DNA of 64,000 nt from Saccharopolyspora soli (GCF_022678645.1 NZ_JALBWV010000029.1:45599-109598), one strand, 5' to 3'; shown: positions 49,791 to 62,104, numbered from the stretch's first letter. The notes: a model not told the origin generated them from the letters alone. Numbers and translations are program-made.

Positions 49791-49821
49791 TTGACCTCTA
49801 GTTAAGTGGAAGGTTCAAGCT
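49791..49821 (+). promoter_or_regulatory. MerR-type promoter/operator
   Basis: TTGACC (49791-49796), then 19 bases and CAAGCT. The spacer holds an imperfect inverted repeat starting ACCTCTAGTT and ending GGAAGGT, in the style of SoxR/MerR operators, where the long spacer is untwisted by the activator. No merR gene is nearby. Confidence 0.45.
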
Positions 49822-49861
49822 GGGCTCGACCGCGATCACGTCGCATCGAAGGGGCACTAGC

Positions 49862-50491
49862 ATGGAGAGTTCAGTGGACCGAACGGTGTTCGACTCCGCC
49901 TACGAGTCGAACACCGCGCCGTGGGTGATCGGCGCGCCGCAACCGGCCATCGTCGAGCTCGAACGGGCCGGTGGCATCAGCGGTGCGGTGCTCGACCCCG
50001 GCTGCGGCGCCGGGGAGCACACGATCCTGCTGACCAAGCTGGGCTACGACGTGCAGGGGGTCGATTTCTCCGCGTGGGCGATCGGGCGAGCTCGGGCCAA
50101 CGCCGCCCAGCAGCAGGTAGACGCCCGTTTCGAGGTCGCCGATGCGCTGCACCTCGGCGGCGAGCCGCGCTTCGACACCGTCGTGGACAGCGCGTTGTTC
50201 CACGTCTTCGACCTGGAGAGCCAGCTGGCCTACGTGCGCGGTCTGCACGGGGTGTGCCGGGCCGGGGCCAGAGTGCACATCCTGGCGCTCGCCGAGACCG
50301 AACCGGCCTTCGGGCCGGTTGTCCGCGAAACCGTGTTCCAGGAGGTCTTCGGCGAAGGCTGGCGGTTGGAGGGGGTGCGGCCGAGCAGCTACCAGGGCGT
50401 CGCGCGCGGTGAGCACGCGGTGGCGTTCAGCGTCGAGGACGGTGCGCTGGTCGAACTCCCGGCCTGGCTGGCCACCGCCACCCGCCGCTGA
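49862..50491 (+). CDS. Class I SAM-dependent methyltransferase
   Basis: 209 residues. SAM loop LDPGCGAGEHTILLTKLGYDV, acidic strand end VQGVDFSAWAIGRA, and FDTVVDSALFHVFD as motif IV. The ADxGCG loop has Pro in place of the more usual Val/Gly. Substrate unknown. A MerR-style promoter lies upstream. Stands between the TRAP operon and xdhC without clear link. Confidence 0.82.
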   Translation: MESSVDRTVFDSAYESNTAPWVIGAPQPAIVELERAGGISGAVLDPGCGAGEHTILLTKLGYDVQGVDFSAWAIGRARANAAQQQVDARFEVADALHLGGEPRFDTVVDSALFHVFDLESQLAYVRGLHGVCRAGARVHILALAETEPAFGPVVRETVFQEVFGEGWRLEGVRPSSYQGVARGEHAVAFSVEDGALVELPAWLATATRR

Positions 50492-50551
50492 AGTCCACTG
50501 TGGAACCCTGGGGGTGTGGTCCCGGCCGTGCGCAGCTGGCACACTGGGTGG

Positions 50552-51055
50552 ATGACCGAGGATGCTGCGTGCGCGGTGGCGCACGGTGAAGTTCCGGTGG
50601 ACACCGGTGGCCGCACGCTGGTGGCGGTTTTCGCCTCGCCAGTGGCGGACTTCCTGCTGCGCTACGGCCGGGACCTCGGCTTCCGGCCGGTGCTGGTCGA
50701 GCCGGACGCCGAGCGGGCGACGCCCGACGGCGTCGATGTGCGGTCAGCGGTGCCGGACCTGGGGCCCGAGGTGGACGTGGTGGTGACCGATCACCACCGC
50801 CCGGAACTCGGGACGGTGTTGCGGGACGTGCTGGCGCACGACGCGCGCTGGGTGGGCATCATGGGCAACCCGCGCCACGTCGGTCCGCACGTGGCCGCGC
50901 TCCAGGAACTGGGCGTACCGGACACCGAGATCAAGCGGGTGCACCGGCCCATCGGGCTGAACATCGGCTCCCGGACGCCGCCGGAGATCGCCATCGCGAC
51001 CCTGGCTGGTCTGCTGGCTGATCGAAACGACAAACCGGGCGGCTTCGCCTTCTAG
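50552..51055 (+). CDS. XdhC/CoxF family protein
   Basis: 167 residues from ATG 50552, containing the XdhC C-terminal Rossmann domain: VVVTDHHRPELGTVLRDVLAHD, WVGIMGNPRHVGPHVAAL and RPIGLNIGSRTPPEIAIATLAGLLA. XdhC inserts sulfurated molybdenum cofactor into xanthine dehydrogenase-type enzymes. The N-terminal XdhC/CoxI domain is absent or reduced and no molybdenum hydroxylase genes are nearby, so this is an orphan. Confidence 0.85.
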   Translation: MTEDAACAVAHGEVPVDTGGRTLVAVFASPVADFLLRYGRDLGFRPVLVEPDAERATPDGVDVRSAVPDLGPEVDVVVTDHHRPELGTVLRDVLAHDARWVGIMGNPRHVGPHVAALQELGVPDTEIKRVHRPIGLNIGSRTPPEIAIATLAGLLADRNDKPGGFAF

Positions 51056-51217
51056 TCGGGTCGCGTTGCGTAGCGGCGCGGGTGGCATGCGTGAGAACGC
51101 TTGCGCCGCTGTGCGAATCGACTATCGCGCTGGCCGGGGTGTTCTGGTTATGCTCCGGACGCGCCCAGTGCTGGGCAACCGGCACTGGGCGTCCAAAGCA
51201 AGCCGGGAGGGCGCGTG

Positions 51218-52777
51218 GTGAGCGGGATCGCGTTTCGGGAACTGTCGCCGGTGTCCTTTTTGGAGCGTGCAGCGGCGGTGTTCGCCGATCGCCTGGCAGT
51301 CGTCGATGGCGAGCACCGCTACAGCTACGCGGAGTTCTGGGACCGCGCGCAACGGCTGGCCGGAATGCTTGCCGCGCACGGAATTCGGCCAGGAGACCGG
51401 GTCGCGGTCCTATCGCCCAACACCCACCTGCTGTTGGAGGCGCACTACGGGGTGCCGCTGGCCGGTGCGGTGCTGGTCGCGTTGAACACCCGCTTGGCGG
51501 CGCCGGAAATCGGCTACATCCTGGAGCACAGCGGCGCGGCACTGGTCATTGTGGACACCGAGCACCGGCAGGTCCTCGACGCGGCGATGTCCGGTCTCGA
51601 CCTGCCGGTGCTCGGTTCGGACCAGTACGACCAGCTCCGCGACGCCGCGCGACCGCACCGCGTCGAGGTGGCCGACGAGCGCGGCCTGCTGTCGATCAAC
51701 TACACCAGCGGCACCACCGGCCGTCCGAAAGGCGTGATGTACCACCACCGCGGCGCCTACCTGCAGGCGTTGGCGATGGCCTACCACGCGAAGCTCGACA
51801 CGTCGTCGCGCTACCTGTGGACCTTGCCGATGTTCCACACCAACGGCTGGTGCTTCCCGTGGGCGGTGACGGCCGCCGGGGCGGTGCACCACTGCCTGCG
51901 CAAGGTCGTCGCCGAGGACATCTGGCGCGCGATCCGCATCGACGGCGTCACGCACTTCTGCGCCGCACCGACCGTGCTGGCGATGCTGGCCGAGCACCCC
52001 GAGGCTGCGAAGCCGGTCACCCAGCAGGTGCGGGTGTTCGCCGGTGGCGCTCCACCCTGGCCCGCGCTGTTGGCGCGGATGACCGAACTGGGCATCGACA
52101 TCCGACACCTGTACGGCCTGACCGAGACCTTCGGCCCGGCGGTGGTGTGCGAGTGGCAGCCGGAGTGGGACGAACTTCCCATCGACCAGCGGGCCCGGCT
52201 GATCGCCCGGCAAGGCATCGCGAACGTGATCGCCGAACCGCTGCGCGTGGTCGACCTGGAGGGGCGCGACGTGCCCGCCGACGGGCAGACACCCGGCGAG
52301 ATCCTGTTGCGCGGCAACGACGTGATGCTCGGCTACTACCGCGACGAAGCCGCGACCGCGGCGGCCTCGCTGGACGGTTGGTTCCGCAGCGGCGACCTCG
52401 GAGTCCGGCACCCCGACGGCTACGTCGAACTGCGCGACCGGATCAAGGACGTGATCATCTCCGGTGGCGAGAACATCACCTCGATCGAGGTGGAGAACGC
52501 GCTGACCGCGCACCCGGACGTCCTGGAGGCGGCCGTGGTGGGTGCCCCGCACCCGAAGTGGGGCGAGGTCCCCATCGCCTACGCGACGCTGCGCGGGACG
52601 GCGACGACCACCGAGACCGACCTGATCGACTTCGTCCGCGCCCGCATCGCCCACTTCAAGGCCCCGAAGCGGGTCATCTTCGGCGACCTCCCCAAGACCT
52701 CCACCGGCAAGCTCCAGAAGAACGTCCTCCGCGAACGCGCCCGAACCACCCAGCAAGGCGCTGCGCTGCTGGACTAG
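51218..52777 (+). CDS. AMP-dependent acyl-CoA synthetase
   Basis: 519 residues of ANL superfamily. The P-loop is NYTSGTTGRPKGVMYHH (about 162), A5 region LYGLTETFGP, A8 hinge LRDRIKDVIISGGENITS, and the catalytic Lys is in TSTGKLQKNVLRE. It activates a medium- or long-chain acid via acyl-AMP to acyl-CoA. GTG 51218 follows GGGAGG by seven bases. Nearest to fatty-acyl (FadD-like) and dimethylsulfoniopropionate-type ligases; exact substrate unknown. Confidence 0.92.
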   Translation: MSGIAFRELSPVSFLERAAAVFADRLAVVDGEHRYSYAEFWDRAQRLAGMLAAHGIRPGDRVAVLSPNTHLLLEAHYGVPLAGAVLVALNTRLAAPEIGYILEHSGAALVIVDTEHRQVLDAAMSGLDLPVLGSDQYDQLRDAARPHRVEVADERGLLSINYTSGTTGRPKGVMYHHRGAYLQALAMAYHAKLDTSSRYLWTLPMFHTNGWCFPWAVTAAGAVHHCLRKVVAEDIWRAIRIDGVTHFCAAPTVLAMLAEHPEAAKPVTQQVRVFAGGAPPWPALLARMTELGIDIRHLYGLTETFGPAVVCEWQPEWDELPIDQRARLIARQGIANVIAEPLRVVDLEGRDVPADGQTPGEILLRGNDVMLGYYRDEAATAAASLDGWFRSGDLGVRHPDGYVELRDRIKDVIISGGENITSIEVENALTAHPDVLEAAVVGAPHPKWGEVPIAYATLRGTATTTETDLIDFVRARIAHFKAPKRVIFGDLPKTSTGKLQKNVLRERARTTQQGAALLD

Positions 52778-52848
52778 ATCCGCGCGAAGCGGGAAATGGC
52801 GTTGTCGCCGCCCCGGCGCGCAGCGGCGACCAACTGCAGTACGTCGAT

Positions 52849-53184
52849 GTGCTGACACCGTCCAGTTCGGACCTCTCCCGCACTCGGGCGTGGGTGATGG
52901 AGAACATCGGGGAGTCGATAACGGTGCAACGCATGGCTGAGCACAGCAACATGCCGCGCCGGACGTTCATCCGGCACTTCGAGAGCGAAACGGGAATGCC
53001 GCCGATGCGCTGGGTTGTCCTGCAGCGCGTACTCAGCGCTCGCCGACTGCTGGAGAAGTCGGACTGGTCGGTCGAGAAGATCGCGGCCGTGACGGGGTTC
53101 GGCACCGCCGCGAACTTCCGATCGGTTTTCCGGCGCGAGGTCGGGACCACACCCAGCGCTTACCGGAAAACGTCGGCTACCTGA
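52849..53184 (+). pseudogene. AraC DNA-binding domain fragment
   Basis: 111 residues from GTG 52849 form only the C-terminal double helix-turn-helix of a GlxA-type regulator (VQRMAEHSNMPRRTFIRHF, IAAVTGFGTAANFRSVFRRE). The DJ-1/PfpI domain that normally precedes it is missing; upstream bases belong to the acyl-CoA synthetase. No ribosome site is seen. Most likely a truncated remnant, although a stand-alone DNA-binding protein cannot be ruled out. Confidence 0.6.
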
Positions 53185-53205
53185 ATTCCGGTACCCCTGA
53201 TCAGC

Positions 53206-55056
<1,851 letters not shown>

Positions 55057-55273
55057 CTTACGCAGCCCCGATGACGTGAACCGGTGCGCCGCCAGCTACG
55101 ACATGCGGCGGTGTGTCGGGCTGAGCAGGTGGACGACCGGGGCTTGATCGCGGTCTGCTTGTGACCTGCGTCCCGTTGGGATGGGTTCCGGTTCACCGGG
55201 GAACATTTCGCAAGGAAGAATCGTTCGTGAAAGTAGTTGAAGATTGTAATAATCGGCTAGCGCGGGAGTTCGC

Positions 55274-56371
55274 ATGCAGATCGGGATCTTCACGGTCGGC
55301 GACGTCACCACCGACCCGACCAACGGCCGCACCCCCACCGAGGCCGAGCGGATCAAGGCGATGGTGCGGATCGCGCTGAAGGCCGAGGAGGTGGGCCTGG
55401 ACGTCTTCGCCACGGGTGAGCACCACAACCCGCCGTTCGTGCCGTCCTCGCCGACCACCATGCTCGGCTACGTCGCGGCGCGCACCGAGCGGCTGGTCCT
55501 GTCCACCTCGACCACGCTGATCACCACGAACGACCCGGTCAAGATCGCCGAGGACTTCGCGATGCTGCAACACCTGGCCGACGGCCGGGTCGACCTGATG
55601 ATGGGCCGCGGCAACATGGGCCCGGTGTACCCGTGGTTCGGCCAGGACATCCGCCAGGGCATCCCGCTGGCCATCGAGAACTACCACCTGCTGCACCGGT
55701 TGTGGCGGGAGGACGTGGTCGACTGGGAGGGCAAGTTCCGCACCCCGCTGCAGTCGTTCACCTCGACGCCCCGGCCGCTGGACAACGTGCCGCCGTTCGT
55801 CTGGCACGGCTCCATCCGAAGTCCGGAGATCGCCGAGCAGGCCGCGTACTACGGCGACGGTTTCTTCGCCAATCACATCTTCTGGCCCAAGGAGCACACC
55901 GAGCGGATGGTGCGGCTGTACCGGCAGCGGTTCGAGCACTACGGGCACGGTTCGGCGGACCAGGCGATCGTCGGGCTCGGCGGCCAGGTGTTCATGCGGA
56001 AGAACTCGCAGGACGCGGTGCGAGAGTTCCGGCCGTACTTCGACCACGCGCCGGTGTACGGCGGCGGGCCGTCGTTGGAGGAGTTCACCCGCGAGACGCC
56101 GCTGACGGTCGGAAGCCCGCAGGAGGTCATCGACCGGACCCTGACCTTCCGCGACTACGTCGGCGACTACCAGCGCCAGCTGTTCCTGATGGACCACGCC
56201 GGGCTGCCGCTGAAGACCGTCCTGGAACAGCTCGACCTGCTCGGCGAGGAGGTCGTCCCGGTGCTGCGCAAGGAGTTCGAGCTGCTGCGGCCGAAGCACG
56301 TGCCGCAAGCGCCAACGCACGCCTCGCTGTTGGCCGCGGCCGAGGCGAAGAAATCGGAGGCGGTGAAATGA
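55274..56371 (+). CDS. LLM class flavin monooxygenase (CE1758-like)
   Basis: A 365-residue luciferase-like TIM barrel using FMNH2. MQIGIFTVGDVTTDP, VFATGEHHNPPFVPSSPTTML, LADGRVDLMMGRGNMGPVYPW and SPEIAEQAAYYGDGFFAN match the CE1758 family. Substrate unknown. Its stop overlaps the FMN reductase start (ATGA), which would supply reduced flavin. The upstream region is AT-rich, with GATTGTAATAATC at 55242-55254 as possible operator/-10. Confidence 0.9.
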   Translation: MQIGIFTVGDVTTDPTNGRTPTEAERIKAMVRIALKAEEVGLDVFATGEHHNPPFVPSSPTTMLGYVAARTERLVLSTSTTLITTNDPVKIAEDFAMLQHLADGRVDLMMGRGNMGPVYPWFGQDIRQGIPLAIENYHLLHRLWREDVVDWEGKFRTPLQSFTSTPRPLDNVPPFVWHGSIRSPEIAEQAAYYGDGFFANHIFWPKEHTERMVRLYRQRFEHYGHGSADQAIVGLGGQVFMRKNSQDAVREFRPYFDHAPVYGGGPSLEEFTRETPLTVGSPQEVIDRTLTFRDYVGDYQRQLFLMDHAGLPLKTVLEQLDLLGEEVVPVLRKEFELLRPKHVPQAPTHASLLAAAEAKKSEAVK

Positions 56372-56973
56372 GCGACCGCAAACTGGTCGTCGTCTCGGCC
56401 GGGTTGAGCCAGCCGTCGTCCACCCGACTGCTGGCTGACCGGCTGGCGGCCGCGACCGCACGCGTCGTGCAGGTGCGCACCGAGGTGGTCGAGCTGCGCG
56501 ATCACGCCAAGGACATCGCGAACAACCTGGTCACCGGATTTCCCGGCGGTGACTTGCGCGGGGTGCTCGACCAGGTGGCCACGGCGGACGGCCTGATCGC
56601 GGTGACGCCGATCTTCCAGGCGTCCTACAGTGGGCTGTTCAAGTCGTTCTTCGACGTGCTGGACAGCGATTCGCTGGTGGGCAAGCCGGTGTTGATCGGT
56701 GCGACCGGGGGATCGCCCCGCCACTCGCTCGCACTGGAACACGCGATGCGACCGATGTTCAGCTACCTGCGGGCAGTGGTGGTGCCGACGGCGGTTTACG
56801 CGGCATCCGAGGATTGGGGCACCGGTGGTGACGCGACGGCGTTGGCCGACCGAATCGAGCGCGCGGCAGGCGAGTTCGCCGCCCTGATCGATCAGCGTCC
56901 CGCCACGGCTCCACCCGATGCCTTCGCGGACCCGATCCCTTTCGAACAACTCCTCGCGCAACCCAGGAACTGA
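56368..56973 (+). CDS. FMN reductase (CE1759-like)
   Basis: 201 residues of flavodoxin-like fold. VVVSAGLSQPSSTRLLADRL is the phosphate-binding loop; TPIFQASYSGLFKSFFDVLD is the family signature. Reduces FMN with NAD(P)H for the monooxygenase encoded just before, with which it is translationally coupled. The tail is Pro/Ala-rich. Confidence 0.92.
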   Translation: MSDRKLVVVSAGLSQPSSTRLLADRLAAATARVVQVRTEVVELRDHAKDIANNLVTGFPGGDLRGVLDQVATADGLIAVTPIFQASYSGLFKSFFDVLDSDSLVGKPVLIGATGGSPRHSLALEHAMRPMFSYLRAVVVPTAVYAASEDWGTGGDATALADRIERAAGEFAALIDQRPATAPPDAFADPIPFEQLLAQPRN

Positions 56974-57024
56974 GGTTTGGGCCAGGAGGTGCCGCGCACG
57001 TCGGCCGACGGATACGGTGGCGGT

Positions 57025-58404
57025 ATGACTGGCGATCGCATCCCGGCCGACGAGCGGGCTGGATTGGCCGACGTCCTTGCGCGACTGCGCGCCGAGGGCG
57101 TCGAATTGGTCGAGATGTCCTTTGTGGACAACGCGGGGAACGTGCGGGCGAAGTCGGTCCCGCTGGGACGGTTGCCCGCGGTGGCCCGCTTCGGCGTCGG
57201 GGCTTCGCCGTGCTTCGAAACGTTCACCTTCGACGATCAGATGGTGCTCGGCCGATATCTCGGCGGACCGGACGGTGATCTGCGGCTGGTGCCGGATCTG
57301 GACCGGTTGGTGCGGCTGGCGGCGCTGCCGGGCTGGGCCTGGGCGCCAGCCGACAAGTTCACCCAGGACGGGCAGCGCTTCGTCGCCTGCCAGCGAGCCT
57401 TCGCGGCTCGCCAGGTGCGCGCCGCCGCGGACGCCGGGCTGGCGGTGCTCGCCGCTTTCGAGCACGAATGGGCGCTGGGCGCGGTCGACACCGAGGAATT
57501 CGTGCCCGCTTTCACCGGCCCCGCCTACGGCCAGGTGCGGCTGGAGGCGACCGCCGACTACGCGCGCGAGCTGGTCGGCGCGTTGCACGAGCAGGGGCTG
57601 GAGGTGCAGCAGTTCCATCCGGAGTACGCGCTCGGCCAGGTCGAGCTGTCGGTGGCGGCGAAGGATCCGCTGGGAGCGGCGGACGACGCACTGCTGGTGC
57701 GGCACACGGTGCGAGCGGTCTCGCGGCGGCACGGCTGGCGCGCGAGCTTCGCTCCCTGCCTGGTTCCGGGCGGCGCGGGCTCCGGTGCGCACCTGCACCT
57801 GTCGGTGCACGGCGCGGACGGCAACCTGCTCGCCGACGGTCCCGGCCGCTACGGCCTGCAGCGCGCGGGGGAGGCGTTCCTGGCGGGTGTGCTGCGGGAA
57901 CTTCCCGCACTGGTGGCCATCGGAAGTGGCAACCCGGCGAGCTTCCTCCGGCTGGAACCTTCCCGCTGGGCCGGGGTTTGGCAGGTGTGGGGCCGGGAGA
58001 CGCGGGAGGCCGCGGTGCGGCTGATCACCGGCACGACCGGCACCGAGCAGTGGGCGGCCAACGCCGAGGTGAAATGCTTCGACGCCACCGCCAACCCGTA
58101 TCTGGCGGTTGGTGCCGTGCTGGCGGCCGGTCTCGCCGGGATGCGCGAAGAACTGCGGCTGCCACCGGAGATCACCGGCGATCCGGCGGCGCTCAGCGAC
58201 GACGAACGCGCTGCGGCGGGTATTCACCGGCTGCCCACCAACGCGTCGGAAGCCGCTGTTGCGCTGGAGGGATCGGAAGTGCTGGCCGACGCCCTGGGCG
58301 AGGAACTGCACGACGCGATCTGCACGGTTCGCCGCGCCGAAGCGGACCGCTTCGGCGACGTGGAACCGGACGAACTCGCGGCGCTCACCCGTTGGCGCTG
58401 GTGA
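57025..58404 (+). CDS. Glutamine synthetase family ligase
   Basis: 459 residues from ATG 57025. GS fold: VEMSFVDNAGNVRAKSVPL in the beta-grasp domain, AAFEHEWAL for the metal Glu, QFHPEYALGQVELSVAAKDPL, GSGAHLHLSVH and NPYLAVGAVLAAGLAG. True GlnA has a longer sequence and an adenylylation Tyr loop; this is closer to gamma-glutamyl-polyamine or -amine synthetases (GlnA3/GlnA4 type). It may glutamylate an amine for catabolism. Followed by a double TetR regulator. Confidence 0.85.
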   Translation: MTGDRIPADERAGLADVLARLRAEGVELVEMSFVDNAGNVRAKSVPLGRLPAVARFGVGASPCFETFTFDDQMVLGRYLGGPDGDLRLVPDLDRLVRLAALPGWAWAPADKFTQDGQRFVACQRAFAARQVRAAADAGLAVLAAFEHEWALGAVDTEEFVPAFTGPAYGQVRLEATADYARELVGALHEQGLEVQQFHPEYALGQVELSVAAKDPLGAADDALLVRHTVRAVSRRHGWRASFAPCLVPGGAGSGAHLHLSVHGADGNLLADGPGRYGLQRAGEAFLAGVLRELPALVAIGSGNPASFLRLEPSRWAGVWQVWGRETREAAVRLITGTTGTEQWAANAEVKCFDATANPYLAVGAVLAAGLAGMREELRLPPEITGDPAALSDDERAAAGIHRLPTNASEAAVALEGSEVLADALGEELHDAICTVRRAEADRFGDVEPDELAALTRWRW

Positions 58405-58407
58405 TCG

Positions 58408-58440
58408 GGAGATCCACAGTGGACATTTGCGGAGATCCAC
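58408..58440. repeat. Direct repeat GGAGATCCAC
   Basis: GGAGATCCAC at 58408-58417 and 58431-58440, a 23-base period (about two helical turns), about 110-140 bases before the double TetR gene. A possible operator for a regulator with two DNA-binding domains. Confidence 0.35.
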
Positions 58441-58547
58441 TGCTGATCGGGCCTTTTCGCCGATGATCTGATGTGGACCCGCACGCTCCGGTGTCGGCCG
58501 CACGCTGCGCAAGTATGCTCGTGCTGCTCGGCGAAGGGGAGGCGGCG

Positions 58548-59741
58548 ATGGCTGAAGTTACCAACCCACCTGCCCGCAACACGCGTCCGCGCAACCGGCG
58601 TGCCCTGATCACCGCCGCCGCGGCGGACCTGTTCTACCGCCTCGGCTACGGGCGGGTCGGGATGAGCGACATCGCCGAGGCCGTCGGGGTCGGTTCGTCG
58701 GCGCTGTACCGGCACTTCGCGGGCAAGCAGCAGCTGCTGACCCGCGTCGTGCTCGACGAACTCCAGCCGTTCAGCGCCATCACCGCGCGCGTGGCCGAGC
58801 AGGACCTGGACCAGGTGGTCGCGCAGCTCGCCACGGCCGCGCTCGACCACCGCCAACTCGGAGTGCTGTGGCAGCGCGAGGCCCGGCAGCTGCCGGAGCA
58901 GCAGCGCGACGTGCTGCGCGAGGAGCTGCGCGGCGTCGCCAGCGGGCTCGCCGAGGTGGCGCGGGCCTTCCGGCCGGAGCTGACCGGTGCGGACGCCCGG
59001 TTCCGCGCTTGGTGCATGTTCAGCGTCCTCACCAGCCCCTCCTACCACCAGGTGGACCTGGCCCGGCGGGAGTTCGAGCAGCTGTTGCGGGCCATGGTCG
59101 TCGTCATCGGCACTCAGCCGCCGCAGCGGTTCGCCGACCGCGGCACCGCCGAGCTCGACCAGCGGTCGGCGCTGTTCGCCGGGCGGGCATCCCGGCGCCG
59201 GTTGCTGCTGTCCGCGGCGATGCGGCTGTTCTCCGACGCCGGTTACACCAAGGTGACCACCGAAGACGTGGGTGCGGCGGCGGGTATCGCCGGGCCCAGC
59301 CTGTACAACTACTTCGCCAGCAAGCAGGAACTGCTCGGCGCGGTGATCACCCGCGGCAACGCGTGGCTGGAGGTTGAACTCGAACGCACCCTGGCCAACA
59401 CCCCGGCCGCCGACGACGCGCTGCGCGAGCTGCTGCGCTCCTACATCACGTTCGCCTTCGACCACGGCGGGTTCATCGACATCCTGGTCAGCGAGGTCAA
59501 CCACCTGCCGGACGCGGAACGGCACCGGGCGCGGCAGACCCAGCACGCCTACGTGGCGGAGTGGGTCGGGCTGCTCTGCGAAGCGCGCCCGGAACTCGAC
59601 CCGGTGCGGTCCCGGATCCTGGTGCAGGCGGCGTTGACGGCGGCCAACGACATGGCCCGCACCGGCGCGGTGCGCGACGTCGACGCCCTGCTGCGGGTCG
59701 GCTCGGCGCTGATGCTCGACACTCCGGTGACGACCGGCTGA
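58548..59741 (+). CDS. Tandem TetR regulator
   Basis: 397 residues with two complete TetR-type DNA-binding domains: GMSDIAEAVGVGSSALYRHF (about residues 39-58) and TTEDVGAAAGIAGPSLYNYF (about 238-257), each followed by helical ligand-type regions. A single-chain pseudo-dimer would bind an asymmetric or widely spaced site. ATG 58548 follows GGGGAGG; an ATG at 58515 is also in frame. Probably regulates itself or the GS-like gene; the downstream carboxylase operon has its own promoter. Confidence 0.88.
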   Translation: MAEVTNPPARNTRPRNRRALITAAAADLFYRLGYGRVGMSDIAEAVGVGSSALYRHFAGKQQLLTRVVLDELQPFSAITARVAEQDLDQVVAQLATAALDHRQLGVLWQREARQLPEQQRDVLREELRGVASGLAEVARAFRPELTGADARFRAWCMFSVLTSPSYHQVDLARREFEQLLRAMVVVIGTQPPQRFADRGTAELDQRSALFAGRASRRRLLLSAAMRLFSDAGYTKVTTEDVGAAAGIAGPSLYNYFASKQELLGAVITRGNAWLEVELERTLANTPAADDALRELLRSYITFAFDHGGFIDILVSEVNHLPDAERHRARQTQHAYVAEWVGLLCEARPELDPVRSRILVQAALTAANDMARTGAVRDVDALLRVGSALMLDTPVTTG

Positions 59742-59831
59742 CTCGCTACTATCTATTCACTTAAGGGGTGAATCCGCAGGAAGAGAGGATCCCCCTAGTC
59801 CTGGAAGGGCTATGCGCCGCTCACTTCGAGG

Positions 59832-59861
59832 TTGACTTCGGGGACCGCGCCGCACTAGTCT
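59832..59861 (+). promoter_or_regulatory. Promoter of the acyl-CoA carboxylase operon
   Basis: TTGACT (59832-59837), 18 bases, TAGTCT (59856-59861). It lies about 90 bases before the leader ORF. Another -10-like TACTAT at 59747 lacks a -35. Confidence 0.5.
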
Positions 59862-59957
59862 CCGCACCTGCCGGGTCTGCCCGCACATGCGTCGTGTACA
59901 GCCGCAGGTGGGCCGTAGACACTGGAGCCGAGCAGCTAACGAGGACAGGTTGGTCGC

Positions 59958-60094
59958 ATGAGTAGCCCTGTAGCCCCGGTCCTCCTCAACCGCACCTCAG
60001 GGGACCGTGAAGCAAGCCAGCCACAAGAAACCGCGAAACGCGAGATTCGTGTGGACGCAACCACCACTGCGAATCGCGGAGGGGCGGGCCAGTC

Positions 60095-60098
<4 letters not shown>
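59958..60098 (+). CDS. Short leader ORF coupled to the carboxylase beta gene
   Basis: 46 codons from ATG 59958 with AGGACAGG eight bases upstream; the TGA overlaps the ATG of the next gene (ATGA). The peptide is polar and resembles no known domain. Its 3' third spans a stem-loop (CGCGAGATTCG at 60039-60049 with CGAATCGCG at 60070-60078, one 2-base bulge). It may be a translated leader that controls ribosome delivery to the beta subunit gene, or a real small protein. No tell-tale run of one amino acid is present. Confidence 0.5.
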
Positions 60099-61735
<1,637 letters not shown>

Positions 61736-61740
61736 CGGTC

Positions 61741-61768
61741 GTGAGCGGCGGTGGTCGCTGCCGCTCAC
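61741..61768. repeat. Intercistronic hairpin GTGAGCGGC/GCCGCTCAC
   Basis: Perfect 9-base arms at 61741-61749 and 61760-61768 with a 10-base loop. It lies five bases after the beta stop and directly before the ribosome site of the epsilon gene (GAGGAGG, 61769 on). It shares the GTGA...TCAC ends of the family. May tune the beta/epsilon ratio. Confidence 0.7.
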
Positions 61769-61780
61769 GAGGAGGTTCTT

Positions 61781-62035
61781 ATGAGCCAGCACGCAGACGC
61801 GACACCGGGCCAGCGCCCGGTGCTGCGCATCGTGCGCGGCAATCCCGACGACGTCGAGATCGCCGCGCTGACGGCGGCGCTGAGCGGCCTGGCCGCCGCG
61901 CAGGCCGCGGAGCCGCCGCAGCGGCAGCCGATGTCGCTGTGGGGTGACCGAGCAGCTCGATTGCGCCACCCGGCGGGCCGTCGGCCGCTGCGCCCCGGCC
62001 CGCACGCCTGGCGCGCGTCGGGCCTGCCGGGCTGA
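61781..62035 (+). CDS. Acyl-CoA carboxylase epsilon subunit
   Basis: 84 residues. The N-terminal RPVLRIVRGNPDDVEIAALT and the C-terminal SLWGDRAARLR ... HAWRASGLPG are the two conserved parts of actinobacterial AccE/PccE, which bridges alpha and beta subunits and raises activity. ATG 61781 has AGGAGG six bases upstream. The middle Ala/Gln/Pro region is variable, as usual. Confidence 0.9.
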   Translation: MSQHADATPGQRPVLRIVRGNPDDVEIAALTAALSGLAAAQAAEPPQRQPMSLWGDRAARLRHPAGRRPLRPGPHAWRASGLPG

Positions 62036-62104
62036 CCGGTTCCTGCCAACCAAGATTTCGCCAGTTCCTCCGGCGGCGCGCCGGGAAATGAGGAGTTGAC
62101 CACT

